From Anastatus disparis (Eukaryota > Arthropoda > Insecta > Hymenoptera > Eupelmidae), in contig JAFFSR010000301.1 of NCBI GenBank assembly GCA_017163975.1, forward strand, positions 2,089,001-2,153,000: 64,000 nucleotides of DNA, written 5' to 3'. Shown piece after piece: positions 1-9,700 of this stretch. The position numbers and the translations under genes were made by a program. The notes under the pieces are model-generated. The model saw only the letters and a list, made by a program, of their open reading frames with translations. It ran no database searches and was not told the origin of the DNA. Within the stretch, counting starts at the first letter, position 1. Each line of letters starts with the position of its first letter.

Positions 1-320
1 CAAATGGTAGACTCATCTAACGCAGAATTATTTTTGTCGGCCATACATTATTTGATTTTTGTTATAAAAATATCTTTTAGTTCCATGTAAAAAAAAGTAT
101 GTGGTCATTGCATAACAATACATCGTCAAATCGACATGTTTAATAATTAATTATTAAAAAACGCAGCGGTTTCGAGAGTTTTCGTAGATGAAAAGTTTGG
201 TAGACTCGACAAAATGAAGCCGCTTACAAAGTTCTAAGTATGTGGTAATCATTTTTTAAAAAGGGTTCTGTACTGCGGACTATATGGCTTCTTCTCAATA
301 TCTTTGTATAAATAGTGAAA
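1..320. other. AT-rich sequence, no gene recognised
   Basis: I see no open reading frame with recognisable content and no RNA gene here. The motif tggtagactc occurs twice, near 6 and 199, but I could not extend this into a convincing repeat. Confidence 0.5.
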
Positions 321-496
321 ATTATAAAATTCAACCACCTGGGAGAAAAGGCCTTTGATTTTAATTACATCATTCAATTATTGTTTAGCCTAAATAGGTC
401 AGTAAAAAGAGACTGACGAAACGTAGCTACAATAATCAAAGTTGTGTTTTTATTTAAACCTAAGGCCTTTTCTCCCAGGTGGTTGAATTTTATGAT
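321..496. repeat. 35-bp inverted repeat with 106-bp loop
   Basis: The arms at 321-355 and 462-496 are reverse complements with one mismatch (core ttcaaccacctgggagaaaa). The loop between them holds no recognised gene. The arms overlap the end of the basic reading frame on the - strand, so the repeat may be a small inverted duplication of that sequence. I did not find matching flanking duplications. Confidence 0.85.
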
Positions 497-1033
497 TTTA
501 TCAAATACAGTAGTTGATATTACTCTCTTAGTGTGTATTTTCTTTTTTGATTGACTGATGCTTATCTCGCTCATACTTGATTGATCATTGCTGTTACCGC
601 TTAGTGTGCCTGGTCTTGCTTAATTTTTTGCCTTGTTAGTAGTTATGGCTGCTTTTATAGCTTGACTTGCTAAAGTAACCTTGTACACTAATTCAGGTTT
701 AGCTGTGGTGGTTTTAGTTACTCTTTTTTGCTGGATACCACCAGTATCTCTAAGTGAATTTACGGACTGCTTTGACCGTATTCTTTTCCCAACGACGCTA
801 TGGTATAGTCTAGGTGAGGCTTTCTTTGTAGTCGGACCTGGCGGCCTACATCTTCGCTTAGGCGCTTCAGGTAGTTGATTCGAAGTAATAGCAGTAGTAG
901 TTTCTGGTGCATTGTCTGGGTTATTTGTTCTTTGAGGATCTTTTACGGTCATTCTTTCGAGCGTGAACTTTGTTCTATTATTTAACATGAGGACTCGTAA
1001 CTTAGTTAAGTTATCCTTAAGGGGTAACATCAC
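374..1033 (-). pseudogene. unrecognised basic reading frame with one internal stop
   Basis: On the - strand one frame is open from 1033 to 374 except for a TAA at about 620. The 137 codons before the stop are rich in Lys, Arg, Thr and Pro and contain a basic stretch (PKRRCRPPGP near residue 60). After the stop the frame continues as SQSKKKIHTKR and runs into the inverted repeat. I recognise no domain. A gag-like or ORF1-like fragment of a retroelement is possible, given the composition and the neighbourhood, but this is a guess. It may equally be non-coding. Confidence 0.25.
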
Positions 1034-1435
1034 CTTGTGACTTTTTTTTCATTTTTTTTATTAGCTTAAACACTTCCTAAACTAACTACTAAGAATTATA
1101 TGAAATTTCGATTAAAGAGGGAAAGGAATATTTTAAGCTTATTAAAATTGCGAATTTTTAAGCGTAGTCGGGGAGCGAAATAAGCGATATTTAGAGAGTG
1201 CTAAGGCTTTTAGGTTGGACCTCGAATTTTGTTTATATGAAATTTACTGATAATTTCTACTTTTAAGCCTTTAGTTATGACTAATAGATGTCTCTACTAA
1301 TCTTATGTAGAGACTGAAAGAGCAGCTGTTTAAAGAAAATACGTTACAACGGTTAACAGTGCGTATTTTGCTTAAACACGTGTATGCCGTTTCTTTAGTT
1401 CGCTCCAGTGTATGTTACTTTTTATTCTTATTAAT
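1034..1435. other. no gene recognised
   Basis: This is AT-rich sequence between the basic reading frame and the Mutator-like fragment. The pseudogene may begin somewhat earlier than annotated, but before about 1436 I cannot align it to the family. Confidence 0.4.
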
Positions 1436-2275
1436 TATAGAAGTTAATTGGAGAGAAAGTCACAAGGGGCAGTGTGAAATGAATTACGAAGGCTCAGCAG
1501 GGAAGATGGAAGTAAACTTTGCGACTGAAATGTTTACTCGATCTCAAGAAATAAATGAAGTGAAATATTCTAATTACGTAGGTGACAGTGATAGCAAGAC
1601 CTTTAAAGTTACATTAGAAAAAACCCAGATTTGTTTAAAAAAGAGTGCATAGACCGCACTAAAAAAAGAATGGATACGCGTTTGAGAAATTTGGTTAAAA
1701 AAAAGTGAAGGTTTAAGCGGTCGAGGAAAATTAACTGGTCAATTGATTGACAAATTATCAATATACTACGGCCTTGCAATCAGACGTCACTGTAATTCTA
1801 TTCAAGATATAAAGAAAACTATTTGGGCAACGTTATACCATAAAATTTTAACTGACGAGAAGCCTTAACACCACTTTTGCCCAGAAGGTGAGAAATCATG
1901 GTGCTCTTGGCAATCAACGAAAGCGATTTCCGCAGATTTACAAAATTATAAAAATAAAACGCCTATGCCAATTGAAGTATTTGAAGCTGTGAAGCCAACT
2001 TACGAAAAATTGAGTAGAGATGAACTTTTTGCTGTTTTATATTTCAATGATGGCTATAATGGAATTTTCAAAGTGATGGAGTGATTGGGCATCACAATTG
2101 GAGAAAAATGCTACAATTTCTACTCGGAAGCCGATGCGGTCCGCATCTCGCTTTCCGAGCGCTCCCTTACTGAAGAGGCTGAAACTGCTAGTAAAGATAC
2201 AACTTCGCCTAGAAAAGATTAGGACCAAGAGAATCTTCATTTGAAAGGCCAATTGTATGGATCAGGCATCGCAGA
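1436..2275 (+). pseudogene. Mutator-like (MULE) transposase remnant
   Basis: Conceptual translation over several frames matches the arthropod Mutator-like transposase domain. In order I read SHKGQCEMNYEGSAGKMEV, a frame break, YVGDSDSKTF, DTRLRNL, then LIDKLSIYYGLAIRRHC, IWATLYHKI, CPEGEKSWCSW, MPIEVFEAVKPTYEKLSRDEL, and finally the family's end with SLSERSLTEEA and LKGQLYGSGIAD. In intact family members a catalytic segment with NESFN separates RDEL from the terminal part. Here RDELF runs almost directly into LYFNDGYNGIFKVME, so a segment was deleted. Several stops and at least two frameshifts are present, so the copy is dead. The family would encode a cut-and-paste transposase. I did not find terminal inverted repeats. 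Identification is from family knowledge, not a search. Confidence 0.8.
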
Positions 2276-2656
2276 TTAGAGATGAAACAAAAGTTTTACT
2301 TTAAACATACTACTTGATACTTTAAACGCGTTTATCTCAAAACCATGTTTTTGGAGTTGGCCGTACCGATAATTCTGCCAATTTTCAACTGATTGCTTTG
2401 AAATTTTTACTATATCATAAAAACATGATTACCTATAAAACATCGTAGAATTTTTTTGATATTTGTTGCTAAACTGATTTCATAGCCAATTTTCGATCGA
2501 CTTTTTCGAAGAAAACAGGTTCTTCAACTTCAAAACGATGCCATTTTTTAAAAATACATTCTTAAAAAGAATCCTACGATGTTCTATAGATTTTACAATA
2601 TGTTTTTAGAAAATTTTTGGTTTTTTGTTCTAGATAACCTATGGCAGGTGTGACAT
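2276..2656. other. no gene recognised
   Basis: This is AT-rich spacer between the Mutator-like remnant and the palindrome. No open frame with recognisable content was seen on either strand. Confidence 0.4.
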
Positions 2657-2722
2657 TTGAGGAAGCTTACCCATTACCAAACATAACATCCGTTATGTTT
2701 GGTAATGGGTAAGCTTCCTCAA
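2657..2722. repeat. perfect 31-bp palindrome with 4-nt loop at a retroelement breakpoint
   Basis: Arms 2657-2687 and 2692-2722 are perfect reverse complements around the loop atcc. On the - strand the right arm is coding sequence of the neighbouring gypsy RT (EEAYPLPNIT). The left arm is the same stretch inverted, and the RT homology stops there. This is what a snap-back repair or template-switch event at the truncation point would leave. Confidence 0.95.
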
Positions 2723-3840
2723 TTGTCTTGTTGTTCAGGTTTCTGAAGTCGATAACCATACACCAACGAGGATTTCCATATTTATCTAGTTACTTAAGTA
2801 CTATCATTACAACCTGCTAGCTTATGAACATGAAGGTTCGATAATTCCATTCTTGGATTTTTTTCCACTTCTTCCTTAATTACTTGCTTATGATTTGGTG
2901 GATTTCTGTATTGCTTGGTATTAATGGGAACATTAGTCTGTTGTAGGTATTCGATGTTCGGTTAAATGTACGACTGACAGCGGGTCTCCTGGTAATAAAA
3001 ATACGTCATTGTAATTCATTAATAGTTCTTTAACATGTTTTCTTTCTTCATGGGTCAAGTAATCCATACTCATTATGTTTGACAGTATTTGAAACCTTTC
3101 ATACTCATTGGTTATTTGAATAGTTTCTTCTTCGGAGGAAGAATCCAAGTAAAAATCAGGATTCACTTACTCAAAGAGTAGTAAGTCTCAAATATTTATA
3201 TTTATAAATGTATCCTCTTCGCCTGTATTGATAGTCATGACCCTGCATACACCATTGTTATTAACTATTTCTTTTCCTATTAACATCTAGCCATTGTTGA
3301 CATCAATTCGTGGCAAATAACCTTCTTTAGATTTGAGCCATTGAATCTTATCTCTAAAATCTGTTTGGTTCTTCCTTTAAGGTTATATCTTTGGGGCTCT
3401 GTCTTGTCCTCATTTGAGCCAATAGAAAAAAAAGTAGTCGTCACCGAGAGTATTGAGCGTCTTGTCTATGCTGCCTATTTCTTTGACAGAAGGTCTATAA
3501 GTAAGCTTCCTCATTCATTCATTCATTTTCTGCACTATAATATAGGATGCATTACAACTCCTGAAATCATGAGGGCTTGATTGTAGTATGATATAACGGC
3601 TTCCTCTTGCTTTAGGTATTTACGTCCAATTAATCCATCCCGTTTTATTGGAAAATTGCAATTTAATATGTAAGATTTCACATGTTGCTTTCTTAATGTG
3701 AGTCAAGTTGTTGCATAAGTTTTAATACACTCATCCGCATTTCCGCTAAATTCAGTAGTCTTGTTAAAGTCATACAACACTTCTTTATTCACTGCAGCAC
3801 CATTGCCACTAGTTTCCTAGAATTTTGGGTTTCATTATTA
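2723..3840 (-). pseudogene. pol: Ty3/gypsy pol remnant (protease and N-terminal RT)
   Basis: Reading - strand from high to low coordinates: a protease-like segment with LNCNFPIKRDGLIGRKYL (the DG[IL]G motif of gypsy proteases) near 3670-3610, then a frame with HEERKHVKELLMNYNDVF and LPGDPLSVVHLTEHRIP at 3080-2940. This is the linker that precedes RT in gypsy/17.6-type elements. Next come NHKQVIKEEVEK and the RT fingers motif RWCMVIDFRNLNNKT near 2770-2730. The homology ends at the palindrome, so palm, connection, RNase H and integrase are absent. Stops and shifts are frequent. It lies directly downstream of the gag remnant at 4250-4865 in the same orientation, so both are pieces of one dead element. 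Confidence 0.8.
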
Positions 3841-3941
3841 TATAATAGAATTTTTAGATTTTGTGCAACAAACCTGATATTCTGAAAAACTAATGAATGA
3901 ATTTATTTGAAAATTTAACTAAATAATCTTCGAGGTAAATA

Positions 3942-4018
3942 CTGCCGTCCAAAGTATAAAAGTGGTTAACTACATTGGAATCCCATTGGAGTTAAGGTTT
4001 TTTTACTTTGGACGGCAG
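3942..4018. repeat. short inverted repeat
   Basis: The arms ctgccgtccaaagta (3942-3956) and tactttggacggcag (4004-4018) are perfect reverse complements, with a further A/T-rich extension. The spacer is about 47 bp. It interrupts the gypsy remnant between gag and protease and may be a tiny MITE. Confidence 0.8.
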
Positions 4019-4249
4019 AATACTACAAGCTAATGCATTTCTTTTCTTAAAGTTTTGCAATAAAGTAAGAAGATTGTCAATATTTAAAAAAACAGGTTTA
4101 GTATCCTTTTTACATCCCCTTAACATTGTAGTTATTTTTTCTCAAATTATTCCGGTTTGAGTTAAGTTATCCAATCCCCTTAAAGAGGGAGATTAGCGTA
4201 CATATCCCACATTTAATGATTGTATCATGGGTCTTGGCTGTCAACTGTT

Positions 4250-4865
4250 AAACCAGTGGTTTGGATGATTTGCAGCGAAGAACTCGGTTTTCTTCCGGTT
4301 CGGTCCTTGAGGTTGTCCATTAAATTTATATCGGGTGTCTAAAATGATCTTTGCTTCCTTTCAAGTTTCTACTCTTACTGCATCTTTAGAAGCCTCCTGT
4401 AGGGTCACTGGATTTCGTTTATCTACTTGAACGGCTATATCCGCGGGTAAACCTCGTAGGAAGATATCCTTAGCCATCATTTTCAAAGGTTTAATCATAT
4501 TCGTGAGATCAGCTGAGGTCACGTTCGATATGTCATCTTCGAGTGTTGTTTTGCTCCATTTAACAAGGTCAGTCCGTCATAGAAAGTCATTCACAGCACT
4601 AAAAGTGTATCTATAAGTGCAGTCACGGGCACTTCCTTGCATTTACTTTGTACTGCTTTTACGTACTGGCCCTGACAGTTCGTGGGTACATTCACCTGTT
4701 CATTTCTTACATCTTATGTAAAGTCCTTTAGCGGCATATTACTACCGCTGAAACTTTGTAATACGGTCAAAGCGCTATTAAGAGCGAAGTTGTTGGCCAT
4801 GGCACTCATCATCCTCAACGATTCTTCGGCTATTGTGACATCTTGATCTAGGTTAGTCATTCAGA
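4250..4865 (-). pseudogene. gag: Ty3/gypsy gag remnant
   Basis: On the - strand the frame near 4560-4380 reads LVKWSKTTLEDDI, then IKPLKMMAKDIFLRGLPADI and NPVTLQEASKDAVRVE. This is the C-terminal end of a gypsy Gag capsid region, where the phrase F-x-R-G-L is typical. Upstream, ANNFALNSALTVLQSF at 4800-4745 fits the Gag N-terminal part. Stops interrupt the frame. No zinc knuckle is visible, in keeping with Gag proteins of errantivirus-type elements. It belongs with the pol remnant at 2723-3840. Confidence 0.7.
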
Positions 4866-5684
4866 TGTTTTAATAAGGCCTTACTGTTAGCTGGGCTGAT
4901 ATCTAAAAAAACAACCCCATTTTTATGTGTTTTTTTTGTTAATCTAGATTCATCTTGCTAAAATCCCTAGGGATTGCTAACTAGTGTGTATAATTATTCC
5001 CACTCAGACTAACTAGTTAATTTACATTTTTATACTTTTATTCTATTTTACCAGTAATATTGTATTACAAAATACCTATACTTCATAATTGTGTTCCCCT
5101 GGGAGATGGTAACCCTCAGTTCCAATTAGCCTTTATTTCGCTGTTATCTTTTCGATTTATCTAAAACTGCATACATATGCTATATACTTCCTTTTTTATT
5201 TGTTTTCTGCTAATTTTTTTTTAATTTCTTATGATATTTTATTATGCATAATTAATAAAATATAAATCTGAATAATTAATAAAATAAAAACACAGCACAT
5301 AATAGAAATACTCAGAATTTTCAAATATAAATCAACATAAAATATTCCAAATTGCTTATGTTTTTAAAATGATCCATTTTAAGGATACAATACAAAACTC
5401 GAAAGATTGCTTTATTTTCAAATTATTGAAAATTTAACTAATTTTTAGGTTCTATTAATTATTATTACAATTTTAAAATTTTAAGAAGTCTACTATTCAA
5501 AGATTCTGCTTTTTTTCCTTCCTTACTTAGAAAATTTGTCGTTCTTGACAAAGAAATAGCGTGTGATTTTATTGATGATACGTATATATAAGGATAAATG
5601 TTATTTTACTGATGTAATAATTATATATTTAAAACAAAAATGAGAACTGTATGAAAATAATTTTCAAAAAATTTACTTCTATCT
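4866..5684. other. AT-rich sequence, no gene recognised
   Basis: No coding sequence, tRNA or inverted repeat was recognised in this stretch. It separates the gypsy remnant from the foldback element. Confidence 0.5.
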
Positions 5685-5687
5685 GAA

Positions 5688-7681
5688 TAGTCTAGGCGCC
5701 CAGAGGGTTTCGTATGAAGTTAGAGGTCCTGCCAAGCAAGTCGGTGATTTATATGTATTTTGAGCCGTTGAATCCGAATTTGCAACTTGCTTTTTGCGCA
5801 AGTGGTCGAGTAATTTGTTATAAACAAATTAATTGTTTAAATGGCTATAGTTTATGAACTACAATAGATGCAGTAATTTTCTCTGCAAAAACTTGTTCTT
5901 TAATAAAAAAACCAAAAAAAAATCGTTTTTGTTGCATGTTGAGACGTAGCGCGAGCGCGGAACGCCCTGGTAAAAAACCTTATAACTCGACAACTAATTA
6001 ATATTTTTTTAAATTTAACATGTGTTTGAAAAATTTCAGAGTTTTAGCTTTAATGATAAATTGTTATATATTACTTTTAAATGTTGATAAATAAGCTAGA
6101 ATAATTTGAAGCAGAAAAAATTTTCAATTTTTTAGAATTTTGTTTTTTTATAACGAAATAATATAGGTTAGCGAATGAAATATTTCTATATTTTTTATAT
6201 AGAATGATAGGAAATTTCATCTAGTTTAAGAATCTGTCCGGTTCTTTAAAATTTAAGTAAGTAGAACCTGAGATATCGCAAATTTAACCCTTTCAGTCAC
6301 AGGAGCCACTATAGTGGCACCCTTTCTCATTTTCTTTTTTTTATTGTTTAATTCGAACTTTAAGTTTAATCTTTATTCTTTTTGCATTTTCATATAAATG
6401 AGTGTTTATTTTATAAGTATCATATGATATATTTTGAATATATGATTGTAAATAAATCTAAAAAATTAATGTATGATAGAAAATACGTGTTTTTGCGAAA
6501 ATAATTCGTGACTGCAAGGGTTAAGCTGTAGCGCCAACTCCTTGCAATACGACATATGTGTGCAATATAACGATCGCTTTATATAAAAAGTAATAAAATT
6601 ACTTTTGACTCGATTTTATATACTTTGTCATAATATTAATGATGTATAATACATGGAGATGAAGTAGATTTAGGGTTTTAAATAATCATTGATTTTTTTA
6701 CTACAATAGTAAACAATTTACTCAACTTATGGAGTATTTTTACATTTATTTTTTTTTTTGCAATTGCAAAAAGAACAACAATCTATTTTATTCAAAAAAT
6801 TTGTTTAACTTTCGGATTTATTAGAGTCATCTATTTTTAGCTGAATCCTTTTTTGTTAAATTTTTATTTAATTTCCTAATATTAATTATAATTCCCTTCC
6901 TAATACAAAGTTAAAATTAATTTTGTTACAAAAGAATGAAATTACTTACCTTATAATAAAAGAATTTTTTATAAGAAAAGCGATCGCCATATTGCACGGA
7001 TATGTCGTATTGCAAGGAGTTGGCGCTACAGCTTAAATTTGCGATATCTCAGGTTCTACTTACTTAAATTTAAAAAACCAGACAGATTCTTAAACTAGAT
7101 GAAATTTCCTATCATTCTATATAGAAAATATAGAAATATTTTGTTCGCTAACCTATATTATTTCGTTATAAACAAACGAAATTCTGAAAAATTAAAAATA
7201 TTTTCTGCTTCAAATCATTCTAGCTTATTTATCAACATTTAAAAGTAATATATAACAATTTATCATTAAAGCTGAGACTCTGAAATTTTTCAAACATATG
7301 TTAAACTTTAAAAAATATTAATTAGTTGTCGAGTTATAAGGTTTTTTACCAGGGCGTTTCGCGCTTCCGCTACGTCTTTATGTTTTTTAGCAATATATTT
7401 GCCATATCTCTGGTTCTCATTATCGAATCGACATGCAACAGAAACGATTTTTTTTTGTTTTTTTATTAAAGAACAAGTTTTCGCAGAGAAAATTACTGCA
7501 TCTATTGTAGTTCATAAATTATAGCCATTTAAACAATTAATTTGTTTATAACAAATTACTCGACCACTTGCGCGAAAAGCAAGTTGCGAATTCGGATTCA
7601 GCGGCTCAAAATACATATAAATCACCTACTTGCTTGATGGGACCTCTAACTTCATACGAAACCCTCTGGGCGCCTAGACTA
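5688..7681. mobile_element. 2-kb foldback DNA element with long inverted arms
   Basis: The left arm runs from 5688 to about 6600 and is the reverse complement of about 6970-7681. Both ends carry TAGTCTAGGCGCCCAGAGGG. Taking out the nested MITE at 6288-6520, the arms are about 700 bp each and well conserved, with one about 50-bp gap (right arm 7385-7430 is absent on the left). The core, about 6600-6965, is AT-rich with no open frame. The outer trinucleotide GAA is present on both sides (5685-5687 and 7682-7684), which I take as a 3-bp target duplication. A 3-bp duplication fits PIF/Harbinger-like elements, but no transposase is present, so the class is undecided. Confidence 0.85.
6288..6520. 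mobile_element. piggyBac-like MITE nested in the foldback arm
   Basis: A 233-bp insertion is absent from the opposite arm of the foldback element. It is flanked by TTAA at 6284-6287 and 6521-6524. Its ends are ccctttcagtcac and, inverted, cccttgcagtcac, differing at one position. CCC-starting inverted repeats with TTAA duplications are the signature of piggyBac-type elements. It contains the small palindrome gccactatagtggc just inside the left end and no reading frame. The opposite arm preserves the empty site aaatttaagct, which confirms the insertion. Confidence 0.9.
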
Positions 7682-7692
7682 GAAAGACTAAT

Positions 7693-7755
7693 TCGCGATT
7701 ATACGATACCCGTACGCCCTCTGGGGGAGCGGTGTATGAAGCTGTCTAAGAGTAG
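7693..7755. repeat. left terminal inverted repeat of the ISL2EU element
   Basis: It matches the reverse complement of 11305-11362 over its whole length except for a 5-bp insertion (ccgta after cgatac) and about two substitutions. Confidence 0.92.
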
Positions 7756-7829
7756 TAAGTTTGAATTGTTTAAATCTACTTATGCAGTGATGTGAACTTT
7801 TTAGCTTTTTGCACGTTTTATTTGCAATA

Positions 7830-9376
7830 ATGAATGACTTATTTGCATTGGAAATTAACTTGGAAGATATTTTGCTCTTGTTAGGCGATTCAAAACGTCC
7901 TTTAGTAGAAGGTGAAGCCGTTTTATTAGCTAAACATATATTGTTATGTGGAGTTAAGTCGCGAGCAATAAATAATGTTTACATCACTGCCTTTTGTGTT
8001 CAATCCTCAAAAATTAATGGCAAACCTCATGAAATTAATATTCATATCGAAATTGTAAATAATACAAAAAAAATTAATTGTAAATGTTCATGTGCAGCAG
8101 GCGCGGGAAGTAAGTGCAAGCACATCTTTGCGACATTGTTGCACGTAAATCAGTAAGTAAAAAGTTAATAACATGTTTAATAAAAGTGGCAGCAGAAATT
8201 TTGTTAAATAAATATTTTCCATTAGAATACGAGTAAGTAGATTGGAAAATGTTAGCTGTACAGATTTGAAACAAAAGTGGAGCAAAAAAAAAAAAAAAAT
8301 TTGAATCTTCCTTACAGCAAAATTGTGCCAATAGAAAATTATTGTCATTTTCGAGTTCAAAATTCAAAAAAAGTTCAGTGCAGTAACAGTGAATTGCAAG
8401 ATTTCTTCTTAACAACTTTGATAAATGGTATATTTTATTTATTTTCAATTTTATAAGCAATAAAACTGTTTTAACATGCTTATGTATCGTGAAAGGTGCA
8501 CCAAATAGTGAAGCATTTATTCATCACTCAAGAAGTCGAAAAAGCAGTGATTTTATATCGGCAGATAAATTTCCAGATAATAGAGAATACCTTTTGCAAT
8601 TATCATTAATACATGCTTTATTAAATAATGATTTGCCAGATTTTTTAAAGGACATGACTTTTTATTCCAACAACTTTTTTATTGAAACTGTTGAAGTATC
8701 TCATGAGAGATCAGTAGAAATATTCATGTCCACAATAAATCAAAATAATGATTTATGGAAACAAGAAAGAAGAACTCGTATTACTGGAAGTATTTGCTAT
8801 GAGCTTTATACGTATTCCTTAAATAAAAATGCTCAGTGGGACAAGAAAATTAAGAATGTTTTCTTTAGTGAATTCAAAGGGAACACTAATACAACATACG
8901 GGTCATTAAATGAAGCTAATGCTTTAAAAAAATATCAAAGTTTATATAATTTTAATGTGGAAAAAGCTGGTCTTTTTATTCATCCAAATATCTCTTGGCT
9001 TGGTTATAGCGCAGATGGAATCAATTGGGCAAAGCAATGTCTAGTTGAAGTAAAATGTCCAATTGAAGGCAAAAAAACTAGTGCTGCAAATCTTATCCAA
9101 AACTTACCATTTATCAATTTTGTATCATTAAATGATGCTAGTTTAAAATGTAACCATAAGTACTATGCCCAAATTCAACTTGGTATGATGTTATTAGGTA
9201 TGAGAAAATGTCATTTTATCATTTATGCATCATTTGATGATTCGATTGTAACTTTTGAGGTTCCTTACGATGAGCTTTATATTAACAGAATTGTATCTGT
9301 TTTGCATGAAACATATTTTAATATTATATTACCAAAGATAGAGTCATTTTCAGTAAACTGTATTTATAAAAACTGA
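7830..9376 (+). CDS. SWIM zinc finger-YqaJ-like exonuclease, three exons, one frameshift
   Basis: This is the accessory nuclease of the ISL2EU element. I read exons 7830-8152 (ATG at 7830), 8226-8427 and 8496-9376. The donors are GTAAGT and GTATAT, and the acceptors follow attag and gaaag. Exon 1 ends with a SWIM zinc finger (CKCSCAAGAGSKCKH). Exon 2 holds LENVSCTDLKQKW, a segment typical of this family. Exon 3 starts GAPNSEAFIHHSRSRK and carries the YqaJ (lambda-exonuclease-like) fold: TTYGSLNEANALKKY, GYSADGI with the catalytic Asp, LVEVKCP with the Glu-x-Lys pair, and YYAQIQLGMML. The exon 2 frame is broken by one missing base in a 16-A run at 8284-8299, which may be decay or a sequencing error. 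An AATAAA lies at 9427. Its role in transposition is not known to me beyond its association with this group. Confidence 0.85.
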
Positions 9377-9700
9377 AGTTATCAATATTTAAGAATTTTA
9401 TGGTTTATGAAAGTATAAACATTTTTAATAAAATTTTAGTATTTTTTAAAAATTATAATAATTATTAGTATTGTTAAAAGATTATAATAATTAAAATACA
9501 AAATCACTGTGATTTAATGTGGATAGTACTTGTAATTAATATTTTAAGAAAAAAGTTTGTTATTAACAGAGTATGATAATTTATTATACTGTTGTATATG
9601 TTACATAAAATTGTTTAAATTACATTCAATGACAATGTAAGTATATGGTAAATTAATTAAATAAAAATACTCAAGTTTAAACTAGTCTTTTTATTTTTTC

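Noticed and set aside
7568..7795. 75-codon + strand frame ending in the ISL2EU left terminus
   Set aside because: It runs through the foldback arm and the inverted repeat and has no domain, so it is a chance frame.
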